This document shows, piece by piece, positions 1 to 9,942 of a DNA stretch of 64,000 nucleotides. Origin of the DNA: Mucilaginibacter kameinonensis (GTDB lineage Bacteria; Bacteroidota; Bacteroidia; Sphingobacteriales; Sphingobacteriaceae). The position numbers and the translations under genes were made by a program. Under the pieces are notes generated by a model. The model saw only the letters and a program-made list of their open reading frames with translations. It searched no databases and was not told the DNA's origin. Each line of letters starts with the position of its first letter. Position 1 is the first letter of the stretch. The stretch is from positions 124,001-188,000 of the forward strand of contig NZ_RCWZ01000006.1 in assembly GCF_003675385.1 (NCBI RefSeq), written 5' to 3'.

Positions 1-1695
1 TATGCCGGTTTGTTTTTTACCGGTACAATAGCTCTTGTTTCGGCTGCGTGGCAAACAAAAACTGCCAAACAACCTGAGCCTCCAAAGAAACGACCTAACA
101 TTATTGTTATCATGGCCGATGATATGGGTTTTTCTGATCTGGGCTGCTATGGCGGTGAGGTTAATACACCAAATATCAATTATCTTGCTCAAAATGGCAT
201 CCGCTACAGGCAGTTCTATAACACATCACGTTGCTGCCCAACAAGGGCTTCGTTACTTACCGGCTTATATAATCAGCAGGCAGGCATTGGCAAAATGACC
301 GATGCTGAAGACGAGCCTGGCTATCTTGGTCATATCACCGATAATGCTGTAACCCTTGCCGAAGTTTTGAAATCTGCCGGTTATCATACGGCAATGTCGG
401 GCAAATGGCATGTGTCAAATACCAATGGCCAGCCTAACGCCCAGGATCAGTTGGCCTGGTTAAATCATCATAAAAATTATCCTGAGTTTTCGCCGATTAG
501 CCAGTATCCAACCAGCCGCGGGTTCGAGAAATTTTTCGGCACTATTTGGGGTGTGGTTGATTTTTATGATCCGTTTAGTTTGGTTAGCGGCACCACGCCT
601 ATTAAAACAGTCCCCAAAAACTACTATCATACAGATGCTATTAACGATACGGCGGTAGCTTATATCAAGGGCTATGCTAAATCGTTAAAGCCCTTCTTTT
701 TGTACGTTGCCGAAAACGCACCGCACTGGCCACTGATGGCAAAGCCTGAGGATATTGTCAAATATAAAGACACGTACAAAGGTGGTTGGCAGGCCATCCG
801 CGAAGCGAGGTACAAAAAAATGGTGAAGCTTGGCCTCATCGACCCCGCAAAAACTAAGCTGTCCGACCGATGGAAGGGCGACCTGCAATGGGAAAATAAC
901 CCGGATAAAGAGTGGGATGCTATGGCAATGGCTGTTCATGCTGCCATGATAGACGGGATGGATCAGGGCATTGGCCGTATCATTAAAACATTGAAAGAAA
1001 CCGGTCAGCTGGACAATACACTGATTGTTTTCCTGTCGGATAATGGTGCCAGCGCTGAAAACTGTGCTGCTTATGGTCCCGGATTTGACCGCCCCAATGA
1101 AACCCGCGATGGCCGTAAAATAGTTTATGCTACAAAAAAAGAAGCGCTGCCGGGTCCGGAAACTACATATTCATCTATCGGCCCTCGTTGGGCAAACGTA
1201 GCCAACACCCCTTATGAGTATTGGAAAGCCGAATCATACGAGGGCGGCATTCATACCCCGATGATTGCTTTCTGGCCAAAGGGAATTACCATTAATAAAG
1301 GCGGGTTTAATGACCATGTAGGCCATGTGATGGATTTCATGAGCACATTTGTTGAGCTGGCCGGAGCCCAATATCCTAAAACCTATAAAGGGCATAACAT
1401 TCCGCCAACTACAGGTATTAGTCTGGTGCCAAGCTTTAAAGGCAAACAAACTCCCGGTCATGAAGAGCTGTTTAATGAACATTTCGGGGCTAGGTATGCA
1501 CGTTCAGGAAACTGGAAGCTGGTATCGTTAAGTAATGATACTACCTGGCATTTGTATGATCTGTCGCAGGATAAAACCGAAACTACCGATCTGAAATCAA
1601 AACACCCGGAAAAGGTGCACCAACTGGATAGCCTTTGGCATACTTGGGCAAATACACACCAGGTTTTTCCAAAGCCGGGTAATAAGAGTAAATAA
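1..1695 (+). CDS. Sulfatase (arylsulfatase-type, S1 family), 5' partial
   Basis: This is a formylglycine-dependent sulfatase that hydrolyses sulfate esters, probably on glycans, in the periplasm. The frame is open to the first base of the window, so the true start lies upstream; the first in-window start-like codon is TTG at 10. Numbering from there, the metal-binding DD pair is D37-D38, the sulfatase signature CCPTR begins at C75 (the Cys converted to formylglycine) and runs into LLTG, the second signature SGKWH ends at H134, the catalytic His is in APHW (H239), and the distal metal site is SDNG (D344, N345). A hydrophobic stretch before the catalytic domain looks like the rest of a signal peptide. 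A secreted glutaminase-like gene follows after 46 bp, probably in the same transcript. The substrate cannot be told. An anSME maturase is required by this family but is not in the window. Confidence 0.93.
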   Translation, partial: YAGLFFTGTIALVSAAWQTKTAKQPEPPKKRPNIIVIMADDMGFSDLGCYGGEVNTPNINYLAQNGIRYRQFYNTSRCCPTRASLLTGLYNQQAGIGKMTDAEDEPGYLGHITDNAVTLAEVLKSAGYHTAMSGKWHVSNTNGQPNAQDQLAWLNHHKNYPEFSPISQYPTSRGFEKFFGTIWGVVDFYDPFSLVSGTTPIKTVPKNYYHTDAINDTAVAYIKGYAKSLKPFFLYVAENAPHWPLMAKPEDIVKYKDTYKGGWQAIREARYKKMVKLGLIDPAKTKLSDRWKGDLQWENNPDKEWDAMAMAVHAAMIDGMDQGIGRIIKTLKETGQLDNTLIVFLSDNGASAENCAAYGPGFDRPNETRDGRKIVYATKKEALPGPETTYSSIGPRWANVANTPYEYWKAESYEGGIHTPMIAFWPKGITINKGGFNDHVGHVMDFMSTFVELAGAQYPKTYKGHNIPPTTGISLVPSFKGKQTPGHEELFNEHFGARYARSGNWKLVSLSNDTTWHLYDLSQDKTETTDLKSKHPEKVHQLDSLWHTWANTHQVFPKPGNKSK

Positions 1696-1741
1696 TAAAA
1701 CCCAACAATAAATATTAAAACCAAAAAGTAAAACGTAGTTT

Positions 1742-4219
1742 ATGAATCGCATTTTCAAAAAAACGTACCTGCTTGTTTCCGGACTGGCGGCATCGTTTGT
1801 TGCACAAACAGCGTTGGCTCAGGACAAGATGCCATCTTATCCGCTAATCACGCACAACACTTATTTCAGCATTTGGTCAAACACTGATAAGCTGAACGAA
1901 TCGACCACCAAACACTGGACAGGAAAAGACCAATCATTATTGGGCCTTATTAAGGTTGATGGTAACTACTACCGTTTTTTGGGCGCATCGGCCGTTAATT
2001 ATAAAACCATTTTAGCCGCTACCGACGAAAAATCATACACCAGCCAATACCAGGCCGAAACTGCTCCGGCAGAAGGCTGGGAAAAACCGGGCTTCAATGA
2101 CCAGGCCTGGAAAAGCGGAGCTGCACCGTTTGGCGATGAGCGTGCAGGCAAAGGCACCGACTGGAGAGGTAAAGACATTTGGGTTCGTCGTAAGTTTAAT
2201 GTTGCCGAATTACCAAAAGGCCGTTTGATGCTGAAAATCTATCATGATGATGAAGCCGAAGTATACCTTAATGGTCAGCAGATTGCTACCGAAGGTGGTG
2301 CTAATGGCGATTTTGAAACTGTTGCATTATCTGCCAGTGCAAAATCAAATTTAAAAGTAGGCGAGAACGTTTTGGCTATTCATTGCAAAAACACCGGTGG
2401 CGGCTCATTTATTGATGCCGGTCTGGCCGAGGAAGTATTGAGTAAGGATGATGAAGCCGTTAAACTGGCCGAACAAACCAGCGTTAAAGTTACTGCTACC
2501 CAAACCGTATATAACTTTAAAGCAGGTGAGGTTAACCTGAAACTTACTTTCACTTCGCCGTTGGTTATGAGCGATCTGAAATTGCTTACCACCCCGGTAT
2601 CATACATCACTTACCAGCTAAAATCAACTGATGGTAAAGCACATGATGTTCAGATTTACCAGGGGATATCAACTAACCTTGCTGTAAATACACCTGCACA
2701 AGAAGTTATTGCATCAAAATACGGCCAGAACGGGCTTAAATTATTAAAAGCAGGTACTGTTGAACAGCCTGTATTGCAGAAAAAAGGCGATAACGTACGT
2801 ATTGACTGGGGCTATGTTTATGTAGCTTCGTCAACCGCGGGTGCTAAACAATACATCACTCCTGAAAGCGGCGCAGTATCATCATTCCTGGGCGCTCAAA
2901 CAGGCGAAGCTACAGCTACAGGTAAACAATTCATGTTAAGTACGGTGTTGCCATTTGGTAAAGTTACTGCTGCCCCGGTTTCTAAATTTATTTCGGTTGG
3001 GTATGACGATATCTATGCTATCCAATACTTTAAAAACAATTTAAGGCCATGGTGGAGAAACACCCCGGGCGCTACTATTGAAGGTGTATTAAGCGATGCT
3101 ACCAAAACTTATGCTAAAGTAATGGGCACCTGCGCAAAAACTGATGCTCAGATCTGGGGCGATGCGGTTAAAGCCGGAGGCGAAAAATATGCTAAACTAT
3201 GCGTAATGGCGTATCGTCAAAGCATTGCCGCGCACCACGTGGTTAAAAGCCCTGAAGGCGAATTGTTGTTCTTATCTAAAGAGAACTTCAGCAATGGTTC
3301 AATCAATACGGTTGACATTACGTACCCATCTGCTCCAATGTACCTGATCTACAACCCTGATTTGTTGAAGGGCATGATGAGCGGTATCTTCTACTTCAGC
3401 GAAAGCGGCAAATGGAACAAACCTTACTCATCTCATGATTTGGGTACCTATCCATTGGCTAACGGTCAAACTTATGGCGAGGATATGCCGGTAGAAGAAA
3501 GTGGAAATATGATCATTCTAAACGCTGCCTTGGCAAAAGTTGAAGGCAACGCCAACTATGCAAAAAAACACTGGAAAACTTTAACCATCTGGACGGAATA
3601 CCTTGCTAAATCGGGTTTTGATCCGGGCAGCCAATTGTGTACCGATGACTTTGCCGGTCACCTGGCTCATAATGCCAACTTGTCGGTAAAAGCTATTGTA
3701 GCTATAGATGCTTATGGTGAACTGGCTGGTATGATGGGCGATGCCGCTACCGCAAAAAAATACAAGATGATGGCTAAGGATATGGCTAAAAAATGGCAGG
3801 AAAAAGCCGACGCCGGCGACCACTACGGTTTGGTGTTTGACAGCAAAGATACCTGGAGCCAGAAATATAATATGGTTTGGGATAAGGTATTGGGCTTAAA
3901 ATTGTTCCCTCAAAAAGTATATGATAAGGAGCTTAAATTTTATTTGGCACACCAAAATGAGTTTGGTTTACCATTGGATAGCCGTAAAACCTATACCAAA
4001 AGCGACTGGATCCTTTGGACAGCAGCTATGGCCGATAACAAAGCAGATTTTAGCGCTTTAGTTGCGCCAGTTTATAAATTCGCTACCGAAACATCATCAC
4101 GCGTACCACTAAGCGACTGGCATGAAACTACCAACGGTAAAATGGTAGGCTTCCAGGCGCGCAGCGTAATTGGTGGTTATTATATGAAAACTTTAAGAGA
4201 TAAATTGGCAGCTAAATAA
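1742..4219 (+). CDS. Secreted glutaminase A-like protein (DUF4964/5127/4965/1793 architecture)
   Basis: The 825-residue product has a clear signal peptide (about 1-26, ending ALA-Q). It matches the layout of the GtaA-like family of large secreted Bacteroidota and fungal proteins: an N-terminal domain opening SYPLITHNTYFSIWSN, a central DUF4965-like region with PWWRNTPGATIEG near residue 437, and a C-terminal helical DUF1793-like domain with TDDFAGHLAHNANL near 637 and LSDWHETTNG near the end. An inserted jelly-roll module at about residues 105-228 (DIWVRRKFNV, YLNGQQIA, GENVLAIHC) resembles the galactose-binding fold seen in glycosidases and sialate esterases. The family name comes from fungal glutaminase, but for most bacterial members the substrate is unproven. 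It is followed by a strong hairpin terminator, so sulfatase and this gene form one unit. Confidence 0.85.
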   Translation: MNRIFKKTYLLVSGLAASFVAQTALAQDKMPSYPLITHNTYFSIWSNTDKLNESTTKHWTGKDQSLLGLIKVDGNYYRFLGASAVNYKTILAATDEKSYTSQYQAETAPAEGWEKPGFNDQAWKSGAAPFGDERAGKGTDWRGKDIWVRRKFNVAELPKGRLMLKIYHDDEAEVYLNGQQIATEGGANGDFETVALSASAKSNLKVGENVLAIHCKNTGGGSFIDAGLAEEVLSKDDEAVKLAEQTSVKVTATQTVYNFKAGEVNLKLTFTSPLVMSDLKLLTTPVSYITYQLKSTDGKAHDVQIYQGISTNLAVNTPAQEVIASKYGQNGLKLLKAGTVEQPVLQKKGDNVRIDWGYVYVASSTAGAKQYITPESGAVSSFLGAQTGEATATGKQFMLSTVLPFGKVTAAPVSKFISVGYDDIYAIQYFKNNLRPWWRNTPGATIEGVLSDATKTYAKVMGTCAKTDAQIWGDAVKAGGEKYAKLCVMAYRQSIAAHHVVKSPEGELLFLSKENFSNGSINTVDITYPSAPMYLIYNPDLLKGMMSGIFYFSESGKWNKPYSSHDLGTYPLANGQTYGEDMPVEESGNMIILNAALAKVEGNANYAKKHWKTLTIWTEYLAKSGFDPGSQLCTDDFAGHLAHNANLSVKAIVAIDAYGELAGMMGDAATAKKYKMMAKDMAKKWQEKADAGDHYGLVFDSKDTWSQKYNMVWDKVLGLKLFPQKVYDKELKFYLAHQNEFGLPLDSRKTYTKSDWILWTAAMADNKADFSALVAPVYKFATETSSRVPLSDWHETTNGKMVGFQARSVIGGYYMKTLRDKLAAK

Positions 4220-4234
4220 GCAATCGGTAATCTC

Positions 4235-4278
4235 TTAAACAACAACGGGTTCGCATTTGCGAGCCCGTTGTTGTTTAA
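4235..4278 (+). terminator. Strong hairpin terminator after the glutaminase-like gene
   Basis: A 15-bp perfect stem (4235-4249 with 4264-4278) continues inward through a G-T wobble and TCGC/GCGA, giving about 20 paired bases around an ATTT loop. It starts 15 bp after the stop codon. The 3' side contains TTGTTGTTTAA rather than a long pure T tract. Confidence 0.8.
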
Positions 4279-4347
4279 ATATTTACTTGATGTTTGGGTC
4301 GAAGTTAGTGGTTGCGTACTTCGTTTATCCATAATACAAAAATCCAT

Positions 4348-4453
4348 GTCATTGCGAGGCACGAAGCAATCGCACGGGAGCATGGTCGTTTTGCATGGCT
4401 ACGAGATTGCCACGTCGCTCCGAGGCTCCCTCCCTGGCGCTCCTCGCAATGAC
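4348..4453. repeat. Palindromic dispersed repeat, diverged copy (copy A)
   Basis: The 106-bp element is bounded by perfect 12-bp inverted ends, GTCATTGCGAGG and CCTCGCAATGAC. Inside the left arm, ACGAAGCAATC matches the arms of the two closely related copies at 15179 and 62417, but the centre differs. It occupies much of the 375-bp gene-free stretch 4220-4594. The rest of that stretch is AT-rich and probably holds the promoter of the AsmA-like gene; I could not pick a clear promoter. Confidence 0.85.
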
Positions 4454-4594
4454 ATATCTATTTTTAGCCTGTGGTGTTATCGCTGCCCCCTTCGCAAAGA
4501 TCACTTTCCCCTAACATTACAATCATCATAATTTGATATCTAATAATTAGGTTTTATGACTATTTTCATGCTTCGTTAGCTATAATAATTTCAT

Positions 4595-7500
4595 ATGCCG
4601 TTCCCCTTGAAAAAAATATTGGTTAAAACGCTTAAGATAAGCGCTATTACCGTTGTTAGTTTATTGCTGTTGATGTTCCTGTTGCCTTACCTTTTTCCCG
4701 AAACAGTAACGCAAAAAATAAAACAATGGGCAGCCGGCAGCGTAAACAGCAAACTTTCATTTTCAAGTACACGCTTGTCTTTCTTTAAAAAGTTCCCGTC
4801 GCTAACGTTAACACTTAACGATTTTGCGCTGAACGGCAGCGCGCCTTTTCAGAATGACACGCTGGTTTCAGCTAAAGAAATTTCATTGGCTATTGACCTT
4901 TCTTCGATTTTTAAAAGCAAGATCAATGTAAACAAGATCTATCTTGACCATGCGTTGATCAACATACAGGTGGATAGTGCGGGCAAAGCTAACTATAACG
5001 TTTATAAGTCATCACCCCCCAAACAGGATGATAAAGCAGATACCGCCAGTGCTTCTTTGGGAATTGAGCAGATCCTGATAGATAAAAGCCACCTGGTTTA
5101 TGACGACCGCTCGCTGCCCATGCAAATCAACGCGCGGGAATTTAACTATAAAGGCAGCGGTGATTTAAGTAAGGATATCTTTGACCTTTACAGCCATGTG
5201 GATGCCGCTTCGGTTGATTTTTATTACGGTAACAAAGCTTACGTACTTAAGAAAAAAGTAAATGCCGATCTGGTAACCAGTATTAATACCAAATCATTGG
5301 CTTTCGCATTTCAAAAAAACGACCTGCTTATTAATAAGCTCCCGGTTAAATTTAAAGGCCGGTTTGAGTTCCTGAAAGATGGCTATGATATGGATTTCAA
5401 GATCAGGAGCGATCAGAATGATCTTGGCGATGTTTTTACCGCCATACCGGATGAATATGCCAAATATGTTGATAACATGGATATCAGCGGTAACGGCATC
5501 ATCCAGCTTGATCTTAGCGGAAAGTACATCGCCTCAAAAAATATTATGCCTAACCTGGGTATCAGCATGAAAGTGCGCGACGGCTCCATCGTTAACAAGA
5601 GTACCCCTGCACCGGTTAAAAACTTGTACCTGAACATGGATGCAAGTTTGCCCGGTCTTAACCCCGACAGTTTAAAATTAAATATAGATTCGGTTTATTT
5701 TAATATTGGTAAGGATTATTTTGGTTCGGTGCTGAAAGTAAGGGGGATTAAATCGCCATACATTTATGCTAAAGTGAATACCGAAATTGATCTGGAGCAA
5801 TGGTACAAGGTTTTTGGTATTAAGCCATTCCAGGTAAAAGGCAGGTATGGTTTACATTTACTGGCCGAAGGTAAATACACTACCGGTATCAGGAAAACAG
5901 GGCTAAGGCAAAAGGTTGATACCGTGATAACCAGTATTCCTCAATTTAAACTTAAGTCGACGTTCAGGAACGGGTATTTTAAATACAGCAAGCTGCCGCA
6001 AGCTATCAATAATATCAGCTTTGATCTGGATGCCGCCTGTCCGGATCATAACATTGCCAATGCCACTATGGATGTGCGTAACCTGAACATTAACGCGCTT
6101 AATAATTACATAAAAGGCTATCTGAAACTAAGCAATAAGGCTGGGGCCTTAATTGATGCCGGTTTGAATGCTAAATTTCATTTAGATGATATCAAGCAGT
6201 TTTACCCTATAGACAGCATTGACTTCCGTGGTGATTTTGATGCTAACCTGCAAAGCAAAGGCCGGTATATTCCTGCCCGCCGGATCTTCCCGGTTACCAA
6301 TGCGGAGATCAACCTGAAAAATGGATACATCCAAACCAAATACTATCCGCACCCTATGCAAAATGTGCAGGTGAGCGTAAATATTTTTAACAACACCGGA
6401 TCCTTGAAAGGACTAAAGGTGAATATTAAACCGGTATCGTTCAATTTTGAAGATCAGCCATTTTTGCTGAGGGCTAACCTGCGTAATTTTGATGACCTTG
6501 ATTATAACGTAGCTTCACGCGGTAGCCTTGACCTGGGTAAAATTTACAAAGTATTTGCCGTTAAAGGGTATGATGTAAATGGCTTTGTAAGCACCAACTT
6601 TAAGCTGAAAGGGAAACAAAGCGATGCCACCACGGGGCATTATGATAAGCTGGACAACTCAGGCAGCATGAGGGTAAAAAACATCAAACTTACAACTGAG
6701 CTGTTCCCGAAACCATTTTTTATTACCAACGGCGTATTCAGCTTTAACCAGGATAAAATGAAGTTCGACCAGTTTAAGGCCAACTATGGTAAATCGATAG
6801 TGGTGCTTGATGGTGCTTTATCCAACGTGATAGGTTATGCCATGCAACCAAACTCGCCGTTAAAAGGGGAGTTTAACCTGAAGAGTGACCTGATCATAGC
6901 CGATGATTTTATGGCCTTTGCCGGTGTTCCCGCTTCTGCCAAGCCAACCAAATCATCAGGTGTGATATTGGTGCCATCTAACCTCGATCTTAATTTTGCC
7001 GCTGATGTTAAAAAAGTAAAATATAACGGTTTGGATATCAGTGATGCCAAAGGCGCGATGAACATTACCAACGGGCAGATAGTACTTAAGCAAACAGGTT
7101 TCAGCCTGATTGGTGCGCCTGTAGTAATGGATGCCACTTATGGCAGCATCAATCCGCAGAAGGCGTTTTTTGACTACCACATCAACGCTAAGGAGTTTGA
7201 CATTCAACGTGCCTACCGCGAGATTAAATTGTTCCATGATATGGCTACTTCGGCAGAGCATGTGCAGGGTGTTGTATCGTTGGATTATAAATTGGCCGGC
7301 AAGCTTAACAGCGACATGAAGCCTGTTTATCCGTCATTAAAAGGCGGTGGCGTACTCTCAGTAAAACAGGTTAAGGTATATGGGTTGAAGCTACTGAGTG
7401 CTGTAGGCAAACAAACCGGGCACGACAGCGTTGGACACGGTGATGTTAAAAAGGTTGATATCAAATCAACCATAGCCAACAACATCATGACCATTGAGCG

Positions 7501-7711
7501 CACTAAAATGCGTATTGCAGGTTTCAGGCCAAGGTTTGAAGGGCAGGTAGGTTTGGATGGCAAGCTGAACCTGAAATTCAGGCTGGGACTGCCGCCTTTC
7601 GGTATTTTCGGAATCCCGATGACTATCACCGGTACCCAGGATAAACCTATTATCCATTTGGGCAAAGGCAAAAAAGAAGACGAACTTAAAGAAACGCAGG
7701 ACGAAGAGTAA
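4595..7711 (+). CDS. AsmA-like inner-membrane-anchored protein
   Basis: The 1038-residue protein has one N-terminal transmembrane anchor (about residues 12-32, TVVSLLLLMFLLPYLF), followed by a very long periplasmic region of repeated beta-strand units. The first segment (KQWAAGSVNSKLSF, LSFFKKFPSLTLTL, DFALNG) is characteristic of the AsmA N-terminus, and the last 200 residues (GGGVLSVKQVKVYG, FRLGLPPFGIFGIPMTITG) resemble the AsmA C-terminal region. AsmA/TamB/YhdP-family proteins are thought to form bridge-like grooves that carry phospholipid between the membranes. It stands alone between two repeat-bearing gaps. The C-terminus is highly charged (KGKKEDELKETQDEE). Confidence 0.88.
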   Translation: MPFPLKKILVKTLKISAITVVSLLLLMFLLPYLFPETVTQKIKQWAAGSVNSKLSFSSTRLSFFKKFPSLTLTLNDFALNGSAPFQNDTLVSAKEISLAIDLSSIFKSKINVNKIYLDHALINIQVDSAGKANYNVYKSSPPKQDDKADTASASLGIEQILIDKSHLVYDDRSLPMQINAREFNYKGSGDLSKDIFDLYSHVDAASVDFYYGNKAYVLKKKVNADLVTSINTKSLAFAFQKNDLLINKLPVKFKGRFEFLKDGYDMDFKIRSDQNDLGDVFTAIPDEYAKYVDNMDISGNGIIQLDLSGKYIASKNIMPNLGISMKVRDGSIVNKSTPAPVKNLYLNMDASLPGLNPDSLKLNIDSVYFNIGKDYFGSVLKVRGIKSPYIYAKVNTEIDLEQWYKVFGIKPFQVKGRYGLHLLAEGKYTTGIRKTGLRQKVDTVITSIPQFKLKSTFRNGYFKYSKLPQAINNISFDLDAACPDHNIANATMDVRNLNINALNNYIKGYLKLSNKAGALIDAGLNAKFHLDDIKQFYPIDSIDFRGDFDANLQSKGRYIPARRIFPVTNAEINLKNGYIQTKYYPHPMQNVQVSVNIFNNTGSLKGLKVNIKPVSFNFEDQPFLLRANLRNFDDLDYNVASRGSLDLGKIYKVFAVKGYDVNGFVSTNFKLKGKQSDATTGHYDKLDNSGSMRVKNIKLTTELFPKPFFITNGVFSFNQDKMKFDQFKANYGKSIVVLDGALSNVIGYAMQPNSPLKGEFNLKSDLIIADDFMAFAGVPASAKPTKSSGVILVPSNLDLNFAADVKKVKYNGLDISDAKGAMNITNGQIVLKQTGFSLIGAPVVMDATYGSINPQKAFFDYHINAKEFDIQRAYREIKLFHDMATSAEHVQGVVSLDYKLAGKLNSDMKPVYPSLKGGGVLSVKQVKVYGLKLLSAVGKQTGHDSVGHGDVKKVDIKSTIANNIMTIERTKMRIAGFRPRFEGQVGLDGKLNLKFRLGLPPFGIFGIPMTITGTQDKPIIHLGKGKKEDELKETQDEE

Positions 7712-7763
7712 GAGACTTTGAGGCGGTCATAGTTGACAGAGAAAAAAGCGTTGGATAGTGAGA

Positions 7764-7884
7764 TTTCCTCCCCTGGGAGGGTGTAGGGAGGGGTTTTAGC
7801 GAGATGTCCCTGTCGTAGCAAAGCTGTATAAACCCCTCCCTGCCAACACACAATTCCAACGCACCCCTCCCGGGGGAGGGAATT
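7764..7884. repeat. GC-rich imperfect palindromic element
   Basis: Left arm 7764-7796 and right arm about 7830-7884 are imperfect inverted repeats built from CCTCCC/GGGAGGGG blocks (GGGAGGGGTTT on the left, AAACCCCTCCC on the right). The outer ends, TTTCCTCCCC and GGGGGAGGGAATT, pair with small mismatches. It lies in the 329-bp gap between the AsmA-like gene and the TPR regulator. A related G/C-block element occurs at about 55278. Apart from it I see no gene in the gap. Confidence 0.7.
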
Positions 7885-8040
7885 AAAAAACTGCCATTGC
7901 CAACCAATGAATGTAAAATAGTTAACACATGGTTGTTGGTTAACATTAAGTTCATATTGAAATGCTTTTTTTGTTTGCCTTTTTATGCTCAGGTAGCTGA
8001 GGGCGACTTCTTTGCAATGGCACCTGCTCAATTTTCAGAT

Positions 8041-9684
8041 ATGATTAAACGCTACATCAGGATTATTCAACTTACATTTTACCTGTTTGTATTAATATCT
8101 GGCACATCGGCCCGGGCTCAGTCAAACAAAACGGACCGGTTTGAGAAACTACAGTTACTTGCACAGCAGCATCCCGATTCTGTACTCCTCGTTCTGAAAA
8201 AGATACATGCCGATGCAATTCAGGATAACAATAACCTTACTGCTGGTATGAGCCTGCAGCAAATGGGGCAGATCTGTTTTAACCAGGGACATTACGCGCA
8301 GGCACTTGATTTTTATTTGCATGCCGATAAAGTATTCGGACAGATAGGTAATAAGGACCTGCTGGCCGAAAACTGGGGCAAGATGGGGATCCTGTATTAT
8401 TACAACAGGCAGTCGGATAAATCATTTCAACTATATAACCGGGCGCTAAACCTTTACAAGGCGACCAACAACAAAAAGGGGCAAGCCGAAATATTTGGAG
8501 CGATAGGTCACTTATACGAGAAGCATCACAAATATGACAGCTCATTTTACTACCAGCGCCTGGCCCTGAAAAGTTACCAGCGCATAGGAGACGATTACGG
8601 GCAGGCGAAAATATACGAGAACCTTGGGAGTATCCACGAAGATCTGGCCAATTACGATTCGTCATATTCCTGCTTTAAAAAGTCATTAGAGATCTACAAT
8701 AAGTACAATAACGAGGTTGCCAGCATTGAGGTGATCAATAACATCGGCGATATTTTACGGAAAACCGGCAAATATGAAGCGGGGATCCAGCAATCGCGAA
8801 AAGCTTATGCGCTATCATTAAAAACAGGAAACCTATACCAGTTAGCGGCGTCCTGTCGAGACCTGGGGAAATCATACCAGTTGCTTAACCGTATGGATAG
8901 CGCTTACCATTATCTTGAGCTTAGCCGTAAGTATTCGCTTGATGTATATTCGAGAGAAAGTTTGAAGCAAACCTCATTTTTGCAGGTGCTGTATGATATG
9001 GATAAAAAAAGCGATGAGATTGTTCGCCTTAATAACATCCGTAAAACCAACCAGATTGTCACCATTGCGGGAGTTACTATTTCCCTGCTGTTGATTATAC
9101 TTGGTTTTGTAACCTTCAGCAGGCAGCGCCTAAAAATGCGCGACCAGCGTGCCCTGGCCGAACAAAACCGGTCGATATTTGAAGCCCAGCGCGATTTAAT
9201 GGAGCTGGAACTTAAGAATAAGCAGCTACAGGAAGAAAGCCTTAAACAGCAGCTGGAACTTAAAGGGCAGGAACTATCATCGCACACATTAAACCTCATC
9301 AAGAACAACCAGTTGTTGGAGAGCATGCGCAATACCCTGCAGGATATGGTGAAAGAGGATAAGCGCGATCAGAAACGGCAGATGCAGCAAATCATCCAGC
9401 AAATAAACCAAAGCTTTAACCACGAGCAGCACTGGAAAGAGTTCACCGTTGCTTTTGAGCAAGTTCACCAAAGTTTTTTTGACAAACTGAAGCAGCAGAG
9501 CAATGATCTTACCTCAACCGACTTGCGTTTGATAGCCCTGCTTAAGGTTAATATGGATTCAAAAGATATTGCCGGGTTATTAGGCATCTCTATTGACAGT
9601 TTGCGGGTTGCCCGCTACCGTTTGCGTAAGAAACTCAATATTGATCAGGGTGAAAACCTTACCACTTTTATACAGGCCCTGTAG
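8041..9684 (+). CDS. TPR-transmembrane-HTH regulator
   Basis: Starting at the ATG at 8041 gives 547 residues with a signal-peptide-like N-terminus (RIIQLTFYLFVLISG, then ARAQ). The open frame continues upstream to 7897, but the extra residues look non-coding. After the signal come about six tetratricopeptide repeats (for example NWGKMGILYYYNRQSDKSF and NLGSIHEDLANYDSS), one transmembrane helix (IVTIAGVTISLLLIILGFV), a Gln/Glu/Leu-rich coiled coil, and a C-terminal LuxR-like helix-turn-helix (DIAGLLGISIDSLRVARYRL). Bacteroidota have many such proteins, with a periplasmic TPR sensor and a cytoplasmic DNA-binding end. The divergence-free position just upstream of the phytate receptor operon makes it a candidate regulator of that operon, which is inference only. 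Confidence 0.85.
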   Translation: MIKRYIRIIQLTFYLFVLISGTSARAQSNKTDRFEKLQLLAQQHPDSVLLVLKKIHADAIQDNNNLTAGMSLQQMGQICFNQGHYAQALDFYLHADKVFGQIGNKDLLAENWGKMGILYYYNRQSDKSFQLYNRALNLYKATNNKKGQAEIFGAIGHLYEKHHKYDSSFYYQRLALKSYQRIGDDYGQAKIYENLGSIHEDLANYDSSYSCFKKSLEIYNKYNNEVASIEVINNIGDILRKTGKYEAGIQQSRKAYALSLKTGNLYQLAASCRDLGKSYQLLNRMDSAYHYLELSRKYSLDVYSRESLKQTSFLQVLYDMDKKSDEIVRLNNIRKTNQIVTIAGVTISLLLIILGFVTFSRQRLKMRDQRALAEQNRSIFEAQRDLMELELKNKQLQEESLKQQLELKGQELSSHTLNLIKNNQLLESMRNTLQDMVKEDKRDQKRQMQQIIQQINQSFNHEQHWKEFTVAFEQVHQSFFDKLKQQSNDLTSTDLRLIALLKVNMDSKDIAGLLGISIDSLRVARYRLRKKLNIDQGENLTTFIQAL

Positions 9685-9832
9685 TTTAATTGCTGTTGAT
9701 TTCTTTGTCTTTTTGCAGCTTAACATTAGCTTAATGTAACGGTAACTGAATGATAATGGAGGTTTGTGTTTTTGTTATATTATTGAAAATCAACTAATTG
9801 TAATTTTGTGCTGCTGTTGCGTATACGCCTCA

Positions 9833-9898
9833 TGTAACGCTGTTTCCTTTTTGTAACGGCATATTTTAGCAGATGTATTGTTGGTTTAAACACTTTTG
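9833..9898 (+). promoter_or_regulatory. Candidate promoter/activator region of the phytate operon
   Basis: Two direct copies of TGTAACG lie at 9833-9839 and 9852-9858 (19 bp apart), with a third at 9735 in TGTAACGGTAAC. Downstream at 9891-9898, CACTTTTG differs at one base from the Bacteroidota -7 consensus TAnnTTTG and is 45 bp before the ATG. No matching TTG was found at the expected -33 spacing. The repeats could be activator sites, for example for a phosphate-responsive regulator, but the spacing is not the 11-bp period of the E. coli Pho box. Confidence 0.3.
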
Positions 9899-9942
9899 CG
9901 CCATCAAAAAGCAAATCACAATTGCATTAATCGTTTCGCAAA

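Noticed and set aside
4268..4531. Open frame of 87 residues on the plus strand
   Set aside because: It lies across palindromic repeat copy A and encodes low-complexity Arg/Leu-rich sequence; an accident of the repeat.
7327..8031. Open frame of 234 residues on the minus strand overlapping the AsmA gene and repeat
   Set aside because: It runs antisense through the end of the AsmA-like gene and across a palindromic repeat, with no recognisable protein features.
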